A stretch of 8,176 nt of DNA from Candidatus Altarchaeales archaeon A3 (GCA_002083985.1 MTER01000162.1:1-8176); one strand, 5' to 3'; positions 1 to 5,867 are shown, counted from the first letter of the stretch. Program-made: numbers and translations. Notes: a model not told the origin generated them from the letters alone.

Positions 1-397
1 ATTGTGCTCTAAACTTCCTCAAAAGCAGATGCTCGTATCTTCGTTTATGTCTGTAAATCCCGTAATGTTCCTCACCTATTCTTTTGAGGATTTACTCTCA
101 AGAAAATTTATTGTGTTATACTCCCGCACCGAAGGCAAGGATATTTATGATGTGTATCATTGCACAATGCTTGAATATAACCCCGAAAAATTTAAGAAAT
201 CGTTAGACCTAATGCTGAAGTTTTATAAGATTGAGAAAGAGACCTTCTTTATAAACTTGGTTGAAAAACTGAAAAAAGCTAACGAAAATTACAGATACAT
301 ACAAAATTCAACTTACCACTATGTCCCCACTCGCATGAGACCTGAATGGAGAATTATAATTAAGGAACTGCTTGCGTATATGAAAAAACACACTTAA
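1..397 (+). CDS. AbiEii-type nucleotidyltransferase toxin, C-terminal part (5' end outside window)
   Basis: The frame is open from the left edge to a TAA at 395-397, giving at least 131 residues; the gene surely starts upstream, and the TTG at position 2 is not a credible start. The hallmark is a stretch reading YSFEDLLSRK, then an Arg, then GKDIYDVYHC. AbiEii/AbiGii proteins carry the same order in their second half: an EdLlaRK-like helix, an Arg, and an RDxyDl-like motif. The end (PTRMRPEWR) also resembles the family tail. AbiEii is the toxin of a type IV TA/abortive infection system and transfers nucleotides; its usual partner, AbiEi, would lie upstream and is not visible. The nucleotide-binding GSxxR/DxD core is also outside the window, so activity cannot be judged. 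It is the only rightward gene seen here. Family call fairly sure, function by homology only. Confidence 0.7.
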   Translation, partial: LCSKLPQKQMLVSSFMSVNPVMFLTYSFEDLLSRKFIVLYSRTEGKDIYDVYHCTMLEYNPEKFKKSLDLMLKFYKIEKETFFINLVEKLKKANENYRYIQNSTYHYVPTRMRPEWRIIIKELLAYMKKHT

Positions 398-421
398 AAA
401 TAAATTTGTCTTATTCTTTGT

Positions 422-574
422 TTAAAATAAATTAAAAAATTTTGCAGCGAAAATTAAAGCAATGAACACAATAATTGCCATGAGTAAAAATTTGAGTAGT
501 GGTTTAATGGCGAGTTTCCATAAAAGCCATAATATCAACAACGCTGCAATCACCAAAATAATAATTTCCAACAT
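422..574 (-). CDS. Small two-helix membrane protein, hypothetical
   Basis: An ORF of 50 codons from the ATG at 574 to a TAA at 422-424. It starts MLEIIILVIAALLILWLLWK, continues with a short basic loop (LAIKPLLK), then a second hydrophobic run LLMAIIVFIALIFAA and ends KFFNLF. This pattern of two transmembrane helices joined by a short positive loop is unlike random AT-rich sequence. An in-frame GTG at 601 would add nine residues, several of them basic (KFKFIKFK), and is equally plausible. Neither start has a Shine-Dalgarno site. No family recognised. Small hydrophobic proteins of this kind accompany some TA systems as well as ordinary membrane complexes, but nothing here ties it to a partner: its upstream neighbour is a gene remnant and the downstream gene is convergent. 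Confidence 0.4.
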   Translation of the reverse strand: MLEIIILVIAALLILWLLWKLAIKPLLKFLLMAIIVFIALIFAAKFFNLF

Positions 575-619
575 TTTAAATTTTATGAATTTAAATTTCA
601 CTTAATTATTTTTAAAATT

Positions 620-974
620 TCACAAATAAATCTCCACAACATCTCCATCCTTTAAACTTAACTCCCCAATAAATTTTACTCCTTTTAATTTGTCAATTCT
701 TTGCCAACTAATGGAGAGTTATTGATGGCGTAATTAACAGGTGACTGTTGATGCTCACCTCTATAAATCGAAAAAAATTAAAAGCAATATTTTAAAAATT
801 CCGCTTAAAAGAAATATTAAAATTTATATTGTAAAAAAAGTCACTTATTTTTTACGCCATCAAAATTTAAAAATCATATTCTAATAAAAGTTTCCCATTT
901 AGAATTACAACACCTGCAACTATAGTTTTATCACAAAATGATATAGGTTGCAATGGGAAAATTATATCAAAAGT
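620..974 (-). pseudogene. Remnant of a small gene with a DGDVVEI-type end, apparently split by a MITE
   Basis: Two short open stretches lie either side of the element at 722-863. The upstream part (974 down to 870) reads TFDIIFPLQPISFCDKTIVA followed by GVVILNGKLLLEYDF, then TAA at 867-869. The downstream part (718 to 620) reads LSISWQRIDKLKGVKF, IGELSLKDGDVVEIYL, then TGA. The interval between the last codon of one and the first of the other is 151 nt; removing a 142-bp element plus a 9-bp duplication would join them in frame. The ending LKDGDVVEI is typical of beta-grasp folds such as TGS domains, but the piece is too short to name a family. That the two pieces belong to one gene is inference. 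Confidence 0.3.
722..863. mobile_element. MITE-like element, 142 bp with imperfect 25-bp terminal inverted repeats
   Basis: Positions 722-746 and the reverse complement of 839-863 match at 21 of 25 positions, with the outer 12 bases (TTGATGGCGTAA) identical. The interior is AT-rich and has no ORF. No convincing target-site duplication is visible because the flanks are AT-rich. The element lies exactly between two gene fragments that could have been one gene, which supports an insertion. The transposase family is not recognised. Confidence 0.45.
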
Positions 975-1027
975 TTAAAATAATTTCGCTTCGTTCAAAC
1001 ATCCATAGTATAACTCACAGATGGTGC

Positions 1028-1035
1028 AAAAAAAA
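1028..1035 (-). terminator. Possible T-tract terminator downstream of hepT
   Basis: On the minus strand this is a run of eight T about 105 nt after the hepT stop. Archaeal RNA polymerase terminates at T-rich tracts without needing a hairpin. The call rests on position and composition only. The stretch 975-1118 holds no ORF or other recognisable feature. Confidence 0.2.
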
Positions 1036-1118
1036 TTGCTAAATATGGGATTTTTTACAAATTTATTACCAGGCACAATATGATTTTTAGTGGTAAATTG
1101 GTGTAATCTGGCAACCCA

Positions 1119-1150
1119 CCCATTTCAACACACCTATTTTATGAAATGGG
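1119..1150. repeat. 9-bp perfect inverted repeat spanning the hepT stop codon
   Basis: CCCATTTCA (1119-1127) and TGAAATGGG (1142-1150) form a perfect stem with a 14-nt loop. The hepT stop (1139-1141) lies in the loop. It may stabilise the 3' end of the mntA-hepT transcript or mark a recombination scar. The right arm is also part of a 15-bp inverted match to 886-900. Confidence 0.4.
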
Positions 1151-1585
1151 AAACTTTTGTTCTAAAAGATTTTCTATTTCTTCCATAAACGGATAAAAAT
1201 CCCGTAAATTTTCATTCAATATTTCATAAGCAAGGTTATCATCTATCCTTCCATATCTGTGAACCAATATATTTCTAAACCCTTTCATCGCTTTTAATTT
1301 TTCTCTTGTTTCATCACACAAAATTTTGTTTTAAACCAGATTATCTACAATACCTTCATCATCGCCGGGTATTCCAAGATCCATATCCGTATTTATGATC
1401 GCACATATATCAAAGACATTTTCTACGCAAAATTCTATCCTTTTATAAATCCCATCCTTAATCAATCCAAAATGTGAAAACTTATCAAAGGATGATGGCA
1501 AATTTTCCGCGACTAATTCAATGCTTTCTTTTATCTCCTTTATCTTCGTTCTGATTATTTCTTTTCTGATAATTTTATTTTTCAT
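1139..1585 (-). pseudogene. hepT: HepT-like HEPN toxin (DUF86) of the MntA/HepT type VII TA system, broken by an in-frame TAA
   Basis: From the ATG at 1585 the frame runs 84 codons to a TAA at 1331-1333 and continues in the same frame for 63 codons to the stop at 1139-1141. Read through the TAA, the protein is 148 residues, the normal length for DUF86/HepT. Residues 1-84 contain the helical N-terminal part and GIPGDDEGIVDNL, like the family's 'D..Gi' segment. After the stop comes AMKGFRNILVHRYGRID, carrying the HEPN RNase motif R-x4-H and the following Tyr (R104, H109, Y111 in read-through numbering), the Tyr that the antitoxin AMPylates in characterised pairs. HepT is an RNase toxin. As it stands the product lacks the active site and should be inactive. 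The stop may be a nonsense mutation (for example AAA to TAA) or a sequencing error. A TTG at 1321 could start the C-terminal 60 residues, but that seems unlikely. It lies 39 nt after mntA, in one operon. Confidence 0.8.
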
Positions 1586-1624
1586 TTTAAAAATTTGTTT
1601 TTAAAATGTCCGAATGAAATGAGG

Positions 1625-2014
1625 TCATGTTATTGTTTTCTCACCAATATAATCATAAAGCCGGTGTTTAAATGCTTCAAATTCTTTAATAGTTGCAATG
1701 GATGTATCATAAAGGAAGTTTTTATCCTTACAATACAGGATATTCCCTTTCAAAACATCAGCCCTTACATAAAGAGGGAGCTGTTGGAAAATATGCACAT
1801 CGTATAACTCATCAAAAAGCTCTGAAAGAACTCTAAACCTAAATCTTGAACATTTTTCATTATTTTTGTCATAATATATGCAGATATCTATATCTGAATG
1901 TTCTCTTGCCTGTCCCTTTGCTGCAGATCCGTAAAGAATAATAAACTTCACATATTCAAAGCTATTTATGCCCTTAATTTTTTCAAGTGCTTTTTCTATT
2001 TTTGTAACCATCAT
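1625..2014 (-). CDS. mntA: MntA-like minimal nucleotidyltransferase, antitoxin of the HepT toxin
   Basis: 129 residues from the tandem ATGATG at 2014/2011. The core ILYGSAAKGQAREHSDIDIC shows the nucleotidyltransferase motif G-S-x10-D-x-D (G29, S30, D41, D43); D72 in ELYDVHIF is the likely third acidic residue. MNT proteins of this size pair with HEPN toxins and neutralise them by transferring AMP to a Tyr next to the HEPN active site. The partner follows 39 nt downstream, giving the usual type VII order. An upstream in-frame ATG at 2056 would add 14 Lys/Asn-rich residues but lies inside the 3' end of the preceding surface-like gene, whereas a TATA-like box at 2031-2038 suits a leaderless start at 2014/2011. 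The gene is intact although its toxin is not, as expected if toxin loss is tolerated and antitoxin loss is not. Confidence 0.8.
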   Translation of the reverse strand: MMVTKIEKALEKIKGINSFEYVKFIILYGSAAKGQAREHSDIDICIYYDKNNEKCSRFRFRVLSELFDELYDVHIFQQLPLYVRADVLKGNILYCKDKNFLYDTSIATIKEFEAFKHRLYDYIGEKTIT

Positions 2015-2030
2015 CAAATTCTTAATATTT

Positions 2031-2038
2031 TTTATAAA
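2031..2038 (-). promoter_or_regulatory. TATA-like box for mntA-hepT
   Basis: TTTATAAA, flanked by A/T, is centred about 20-24 bp upstream of the ATGATG at 2014/2011. With the usual archaeal spacing, transcription would start at or next to the start codon, giving a leaderless mRNA. This favours the shorter MntA start. The surroundings are AT-rich, so chance occurrence is possible. Confidence 0.35.
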
Positions 2039-2045
2039 TTTGTTT

Positions 2046-3198
2046 TTAATCAACATATATTCTCAATGGTTCTTTAAAATCAGACATATAAAACCGGACA
2101 AGATTGTATGTAAAATAATGCTCTATTCTGCTGAAATTACCTTTAATTTCAACGGCCTTTTCGGGTGTTTTGTCTCCTTTATCTATAAACCACTGATCCG
2201 CTGTTATTTTATCGCATTTTCGTATTTGCTCAATAAATGGCGGAGATTATTCGTGATTTTTTGACGGTTATGTGTGATTTACCCCATAATATTGAGCAAG
2301 TTCGCATTTTCCTTGTTCGCATTCTGCAAAATTAAGATAACCATTCTTTTCATTTTCTGCCGGATTTCTTTTTATATTTCCTGTTATTTCACTGTCTCTT
2401 AAGACCTTTATATACTTGAATTTATTTTTATCAAAGGATATTCCATAGAATAGTGGTTCTAAATTCACATAAGCATTTTTTGTTCTGTAAATGTATTTGA
2501 TTTCCACATAACTTTTATTTTCATAGATTTTTATCCTAAATCCAATCTCCTGAACATCCATCCTTCCATTAACCCAGGAAACATTCATTTCATAACCATT
2601 AATTCCGCTGATTGAAAAATTTGAAATTTTTACTACTTTTTCTGAATTGTTGTAATTGAAGATTAATTTGTTTGGATAGTTATTATCATATTTCTTTGTG
2701 TTAAGTAAATTTTGTATTCTTCCGTCATGTTTAAATATTGCTTCCCATGTGGACAGGGATAAAATTTGAGTTCCGTTTTTATAAATGTGAATTCCGTCGG
2801 GGATTGTTGAAGATGTTGAGACGGTTATCGGATATTTCCAGGTTAAATTTAACTCTATTGTTTCCTGAACTTTGATTGTCAGGGTTTCATTCGGATTAAT
2901 ATAAAATCTTGAAACATGAGCATTTGGAGGATTTGAAATTTCTATTTTAATAAATTTTCCACTTATATTAACCATTGTGAAATTTGAAAGCATTAACTGA
3001 TAATCCTTATTTATCTCAGGAATTTGAAAACCTTTAACGAATGTGAATGATGTATTTTCTTTATTCCCTATAACATCATCAGAAGGGGGTCAAGATTTTT
3101 TCATAATTCTCCCCATAACTTCCTTTAGCAAGAACCCTCCCAGGAAATTCCTAAATTCCCTCCACATTAGGCACTATGATATCAAACCTCTCAACAGG
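2046..3198 (-). pseudogene. Surface-like protein of unknown family, copy 1 (interrupted and 5'-decayed)
   Basis: The longest intact piece (2993-2268) encodes 241 residues with many N-x-S/T sequons and alternating hydrophobic/polar strands, suggesting a beta-rich secreted or surface protein. It ends artificially because an 80-bp element (2222-2301) sits inside the codons after CEQGKC. Removing the element and one 10-bp duplicate makes the frame continue through KITADQWFIDKGDKTPEK and YNLVRFYMSDFKEPLRIYV to a TAA at 2046-2048: 285 residues from the ATG at 2993, and 317 from the frame opening at 3089. Upstream, RFDIIVPNVEGI, then TAG, then EFPGRVLAKGSYGENYEKIL (3198 to about 3090) joins in frame if one C is dropped from the five-C run at 3085-3089, so the gene probably continued to 3198. 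No signal peptide or true start remains. Copies 2 and 3 lie at 5336-6187 and 8085-8176. Family not recognised. Confidence 0.7.
2222..2301. mobile_element. 80-bp miniature element with 10-bp target-site duplication
   Basis: It is flanked by direct repeats TCGCATTTTC at 2212-2221 and 2302-2311. Copies 2 and 3 of the host gene lack it, and copy 2 shows the uninterrupted target. The left end contains TTTGCTCAATAAATGGCGG and the right end, reverse-complemented, CTTGCTCAATATTATGGGG: imperfect terminal inverted repeats sharing TTGCTCAATA and an ATGG core. It has no coding capacity, so it must be mobilised by a transposase elsewhere. The family is not identified. The insertion puts a premature stop in the host gene. 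Confidence 0.75.
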
Positions 3199-3434
3199 CT
3201 ATAAGAGAATTGCCAAAAAATTACCTTATATATTATGAGGGTATTGAATAGTGAGCAAAATTTACAAAAATTAAAGGTAAAATTTATGCGAATATATTAT
3301 AATGATATATTAGGGGCATAAAAAAGTTAGTTTTCTTACAATCTGTCAGGTGGTATAAGCAATTCACCCGGGATCATGATATCTAATGTGGCTGTCAAAC
3401 CTTAATCAGCAACTAATAGGCAACTCTCAACAGG
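3188..3434. repeat. 11-bp direct repeat bounding an AT-rich stretch
   Basis: CTCTCAACAGG occurs at 3188-3198 and 3424-3434, one copy at the 5' limit of surface-gene copy 1 and the other in the tail of the ATP-binding gene. The 225 bp between (3199-3423) are AT-rich and contain only a scrap of a second ATP-binding protein. The repeats may be an insertion duplication or a recombination scar. No clean terminal inverted repeats are seen. Confidence 0.35.
3336..3402 (-). pseudogene. Scrap of a second HATPase_c_4-type ATP-binding protein
   Basis: On the minus strand one frame reads RFDSHIR and the adjacent frame reads LDIMIPGELLIPPDRL followed by TAA (3336-3338). This resembles the neighbouring intact segment VRMFDEKVEIISPGELIRPL, the family's 'RlFdd.ieI.nPGeL' ATP-binding block, with one frameshift inside it. 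It is a different sequence from the gene at 3868-4911, so it appears to be a remnant of a related gene, not a local duplicate. The piece is short, so confidence is modest. Confidence 0.35.
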
Positions 3435-3492
3435 TAATATGTGCTTCTTCCTTTACCTTTCTCACTTATATGATGCATCCCATTTGTTATGT

Positions 3493-3525
3493 CCTTGCGT
3501 CAACCTTGCGTCAACCTTGCGTCAA
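3493..3525. repeat. Three tandem copies of an 11-bp unit at the end of the ATP-binding regulator gene
   Basis: CCTTGCGTCAA repeats perfectly at 3493-3503, 3504-3514 and 3515-3525, followed by a partial CCTTCAA. In the minus-strand gene the unit reads through all three frames (VDA, RLTQ, G-stop) and the third supplies the TGA at 3500-3502. Because 11 is not a multiple of 3, each unit gained or lost changes the C-terminus. Confidence 0.85.
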
Positions 3526-3868
3526 CCTTCAACCTATATCGCAGATATTTCCCGCCGCCGACGGTTTCAAGCATCTTCTTCTCAACGAGATTTTTCAACT
3601 CCTTTTGTGCAGTCGTGTGCGAAACGCTGTTTATCTCGATATATTCTTTTCTTGAAATGCTTTTCATCCTTTTGATATATTCAACTGCTGTCTTTTGTCT
3701 CTCATTTAACTCTTCAAATTTACTCCTTGGAACAAATACCTCAGGTATTACGGGGCCCTTAAAAGTTATAACAAAATAACCATCCTCTTCGTTGTATGTT
3801 GGTTTTTCCAGATCCCACTTTTCCATAAACTGTTCCATTCGCAGTATTCCTGTTCCTCTTTCATCCAT
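3500..3868 (-). CDS. C-terminal part of the ATP-binding/winged-helix regulator, in the -1 frame
   Basis: 122 residues from an ATG that overlaps the upstream stop as TAATG. The first residues, MDERGTGILRMEQFMEKW, are the direct continuation of the HATPase_c_4 fold (the family's 'ERwGtGi.rm' box, a nucleotide-binding loop), so this is the missing third of the protein at 3868-4911, not a separate gene. Residues about 56-115 form a winged helix-turn-helix: LNERQKTAVEYIKRMKSI, then SHTTAQKELKNLVEKKML and a wing GGGKYLRYRL. The end VDARLTQG comes from an 11-bp tandem repeat. Beyond its TGA the same frame stays open to 3413 and includes EKGKGRSTYYLL, which looks like the wing of another winged helix; this suggests that the repeats arose inside a longer C-terminus. 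It may be made by reinitiation at TAATG, by -1 slippage, or not at all. Confidence 0.6.
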   Translation of the reverse strand: MDERGTGILRMEQFMEKWDLEKPTYNEEDGYFVITFKGPVIPEVFVPRSKFEELNERQKTAVEYIKRMKSISRKEYIEINSVSHTTAQKELKNLVEKKMLETVGGGKYLRYRLKVDARLTQG

Positions 3869-4911
3869 TAACCCTGTCTTGCCAAAACTCTTGTAAGAGT
3901 TTTATTTCTACTTTCTGGCTTGTATGTGTGGTTCTTCAATTTTTTTAATGTAAGCGGCCTTATCAATTCACCAGGACTTATTATTTCAACCTTCTCATCA
4001 AACATTCTCACGAGGATATTTTTTCTTTCATTCCAGTCCCGATGAACCATGGCATTGATTACGGCTTCTTTTAAAGCATCAATCGGATACTCTGTTTTGT
4101 GTTCGGTATGTGTTTCAGCAGACCATGCTGCAATTCGCATATTTCTTTTGAAAAATCTGATGCACCCCTCAATTTGCTCAAATATTGTGCCGTCTAAATC
4201 CTGTTTATCTATCCATTCGGTTACTGTGTTTCCTTTATATCTATCCACTTTCATCACAACATTAGACATATTAATTGATGGATGCTTTCCAAATAGCAAT
4301 ATTCCTGCTGTGGTTGGCACTAACTTTTTATTTTCTCCAACAACAAAATTTTCTTTTTTTAGTAATTCATAGAAATGATTATCATCTAATTGAGTTGTTA
4401 GTTTGCTTTCTTTAAAATATTCTCTGATTTTATCCATATCTATATCATCCAAGGTTGCATTTTCAACCGGATAAATATCCTGTGATTTCGAGGAACCTTC
4501 CCTATAAAGCCGTGCGATCTCCTCTCTATTTGCCAGCATATCTGATAAGCCGATTCTGACTCTTGGCGTGTGTTCTCCTTTAACAAAATATGGCGTATCT
4601 TTACCTTTGGGACAGTGAACAACAAGAAATTCTTTATTCCTGCAATTCACAAATTCAATTTCCGGTTCTTCATCTAATCTACAATATTGCCTGATGCTCT
4701 GTGTAAATCTCTCTTCAGTGCTTTGAGGATCTTTTAAACCAATCGGCTCTCTTGTTTCATTCTTAACACCAAAAACAATTTTCCCACCCCTGCTGTTGTA
4801 AAAAGCAATAACTAACCGGGCGATTTTATCGGGCTTTGGCATATCTAATTTAAAGTCTAATTCATTGTTTTCCCTTTCACCTAATAATTTTTCAAAGTCA
4901 TTCTCGTTCAT
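3868..4911 (-). CDS. AlbA_2 / HATPase_c_4 ATP-binding regulator, N-terminal two-thirds (frameshifted)
   Basis: 347 residues from the ATG at 4911, the first start after an in-frame stop. Residues 1-135 are an AlbA_2 (Schlafen AlbA-like, formerly AAA_4) domain: E-x-N-x-L-D-F-K near 14-21, SRGGKIVFGVKNE at 40-52, and PYFVKGEHTPRVRIG at 107-121. After a linker comes a GHKL-like region with KEAVINAMVHRDW (281-293) and VEIISPGELIRPL (308-320). It stops at LTRVLARQG, where the family continues 'GL.ErwGtGi'; that continuation is present one frame away at 3868. GGTTAATGG in place of GGTTTAATGG, a one-base loss, explains the split. Family members (COG2865 type) are usually called transcriptional regulators or ATP-binding proteins and often sit in defence islands; the biochemical role is not established. 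Whether the split product functions is unknown. Confidence 0.75.
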   Translation of the reverse strand: MNENDFEKLLGERENNELDFKLDMPKPDKIARLVIAFYNSRGGKIVFGVKNETREPIGLKDPQSTEERFTQSIRQYCRLDEEPEIEFVNCRNKEFLVVHCPKGKDTPYFVKGEHTPRVRIGLSDMLANREEIARLYREGSSKSQDIYPVENATLDDIDMDKIREYFKESKLTTQLDDNHFYELLKKENFVVGENKKLVPTTAGILLFGKHPSINMSNVVMKVDRYKGNTVTEWIDKQDLDGTIFEQIEGCIRFFKRNMRIAAWSAETHTEHKTEYPIDALKEAVINAMVHRDWNERKNILVRMFDEKVEIISPGELIRPLTLKKLKNHTYKPESRNKTLTRVLARQG

Positions 4912-4980
4912 TGTAAAATACCTAAATCACATCCTTATTAATTAATTTTAAAATTAGAAAAATTAGAAAAATACTCGCAC

Positions 4981-5219
4981 ATACTGAAAATTCTTTGGGA
5001 ATTTTCAATCTTTAAAAAACTATAAGTTTTTTAAAAAGCCACAGTGTCTAACTTTCTTTGTGTCCGGGTGTGAAAAACCAATAAATGAGACAGTATGTCG
5101 GATATTATCATTTTCAAATTCGCAAAGGATTTGAAAATCTCCGAACAACAGTGAGGTGAAAATGTGAGAGTTCATTTAAAAAACGAAGTTAAAGATTGAA
5201 AACTCATAGTTTTCAGTAT
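4981..5219. mobile_element. 239-bp inverted-repeat element between the ATPase gene and surface-gene copy 2
   Basis: Three blocks occur in order at the left end and, inverted, in order at the right end: ATACTGAAAA (4981-4990; 5210-5219), TTTTCAATCTTTAA (5002-5015; 5189-5202) and TTTTTTAAA (5027-5035; 5175-5183). Each end also folds on itself (4985-4993 with 4999-5007; 5197-5204 with 5208-5215), and an 11-bp stem lies at 5011-5021/5025-5035. There is no ORF of note and no clear target duplication. It could be a non-autonomous element or a paired hairpin structure; mobility is not shown by a paralogous empty site. Confidence 0.45.
5110..5159 (+). repeat. Hairpin followed by CTCCGAACAACAGTGAGGTGA-type motif, instance a
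   Basis: A 10-bp stem (ATTTTCAAAT 5110-5119 with ATTTGAAAAT 5129-5138) is followed directly by a motif at 5139-5159 with core CCGAACAACAGTGAGGTGA. The same arrangement recurs at 6219-6306 and, inverted, inside the element at 5724-5867. This points to a dispersed short repeat family. Confidence 0.5.
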
Positions 5220-5325
5220 AGTTTGGAGAAAACGAACTTTCCTGTACGATAACTGCAAATCCTTCATCTGACTCATTAACTCCAACAATAATTAAACCGA
5301 ATAATTCTTTCAGGATTTTTTGGCA
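5176..5325 (-). other. Short open frame of unknown origin, possible gene remnant
   Basis: A 49-codon frame without a proper start (it opens after a TGA at 5326-5328). It begins CQKILKELFGLIIVGVNESD, then EGFAVIVQESSFSPNY, which has the composition of real protein (helix, strand, acidic loop, strand). The last part overlaps the right end of the inverted-repeat element at 4981-5219, so only about 5220-5325 may be old coding sequence. The family is not recognised, and there is no sign that it is expressed. Confidence 0.2.
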
Positions 5326-5576
5326 TCATTTGCATTTACTCCACATAGATTTTTAATGGTTCTTTAAAGTCATCCATGTAAAACCGGACAAGATTGTATG
5401 TAAAATAATGCTCTATTCTGCTGAAATCTCCTTTGATTTCAACGACTTTTTCGGGTGTCTTGTCTCCTTTATCTATAAACCACTGATCCGCGGTTATTTT
5501 ATCGCATTTTCCCTGTTCGCATCCTGCAAAATTCAGATAGCCCTTCTTTTCATTTTCTATCAGACTTCTTTTTATA

Positions 5577-5667
5577 GTGAATTCACTAACTTTTGATTTG
5601 AATATTGTGATTTATGTGGCTCCACATGATAGTAAAATTAAGTAATCAAATGTTGATAAATTTAATA
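5577..5667. mobile_element. 91-bp fold-back miniature element
   Basis: It is inserted in copy 2 within the codons for GNIKR. The target TATA is duplicated at 5573-5576 and 5668-5671, and copy 1 keeps the empty site. The element is an imperfect palindrome over its whole length, centred on ATGTGG-CT-CCACAT (5614-5627); the outer arms share TTTGATT-like blocks. It has no coding capacity. The boundaries follow from the paralogue alignment, with some play because the target is AT-rich. Confidence 0.65.
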
Positions 5668-5723
5668 TATATTTCCCGTTATTTCACTATCTCTTAAAAT
5701 TTTTATATATTTAAATTTATTTT

Positions 5724-5867
5724 GTAACTATTCGGCCACCCCGAAAAATTACGGGTAAAAATTTAATTTTTACGCTCACTTCGTTCGTGTATTTCAAAAA
5801 TTTCATTTTTGAAATTATATTTTTTTGAAATTTTCACAGATAAATTTTGCACCCACTGAATAGTTAC
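5724..5867. mobile_element. 144-bp MITE with IS66-like ends (GTAA termini, 8-bp duplication)
   Basis: The ends are GTAACTATTC (5724-5733) and its exact inverse GAATAGTTAC (5858-5867). It is flanked by 8-bp direct repeats TTTATTTT at 5716-5723 and 5868-5875. Copy 1 shows the empty site, coding DKNKFKYIK without interruption. Termini beginning GTAA and 8-bp duplications are known traits of the IS66 family, so an IS66-type transposase may mobilise it; this is inference. Inside are two strong hairpins (5755-5763/5765-5773 and 5791-5801/5805-5815) enclosing CGCTCACTTCGTTCGTGT, the inverse of a motif repeated elsewhere in the window. Confidence 0.75.

Noticed and set aside
1331..1333. Recoded stop (pyrrolysine) in hepT
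   Set aside because: The codon is TAA, not TAG, so pyrrolysine insertion does not apply.
2015..2056. Longer MntA start at the ATG at 2056
   Set aside because: The extension is Lys/Asn-rich, overlaps the end of surface-gene copy 1, and a TATA-like box at 2031-2038 fits the ATGATG at 2014/2011 instead.
3493..3532. CRISPR array
   Set aside because: The units are 11 bp and directly abutting, without spacers; no cas genes are nearby.
3386..3779. Three overlapping plus-strand ORFs
   Set aside because: They are antisense to the winged-helix part of the regulator and owe their openness to the 11-bp tandem repeat; they show no protein family features.
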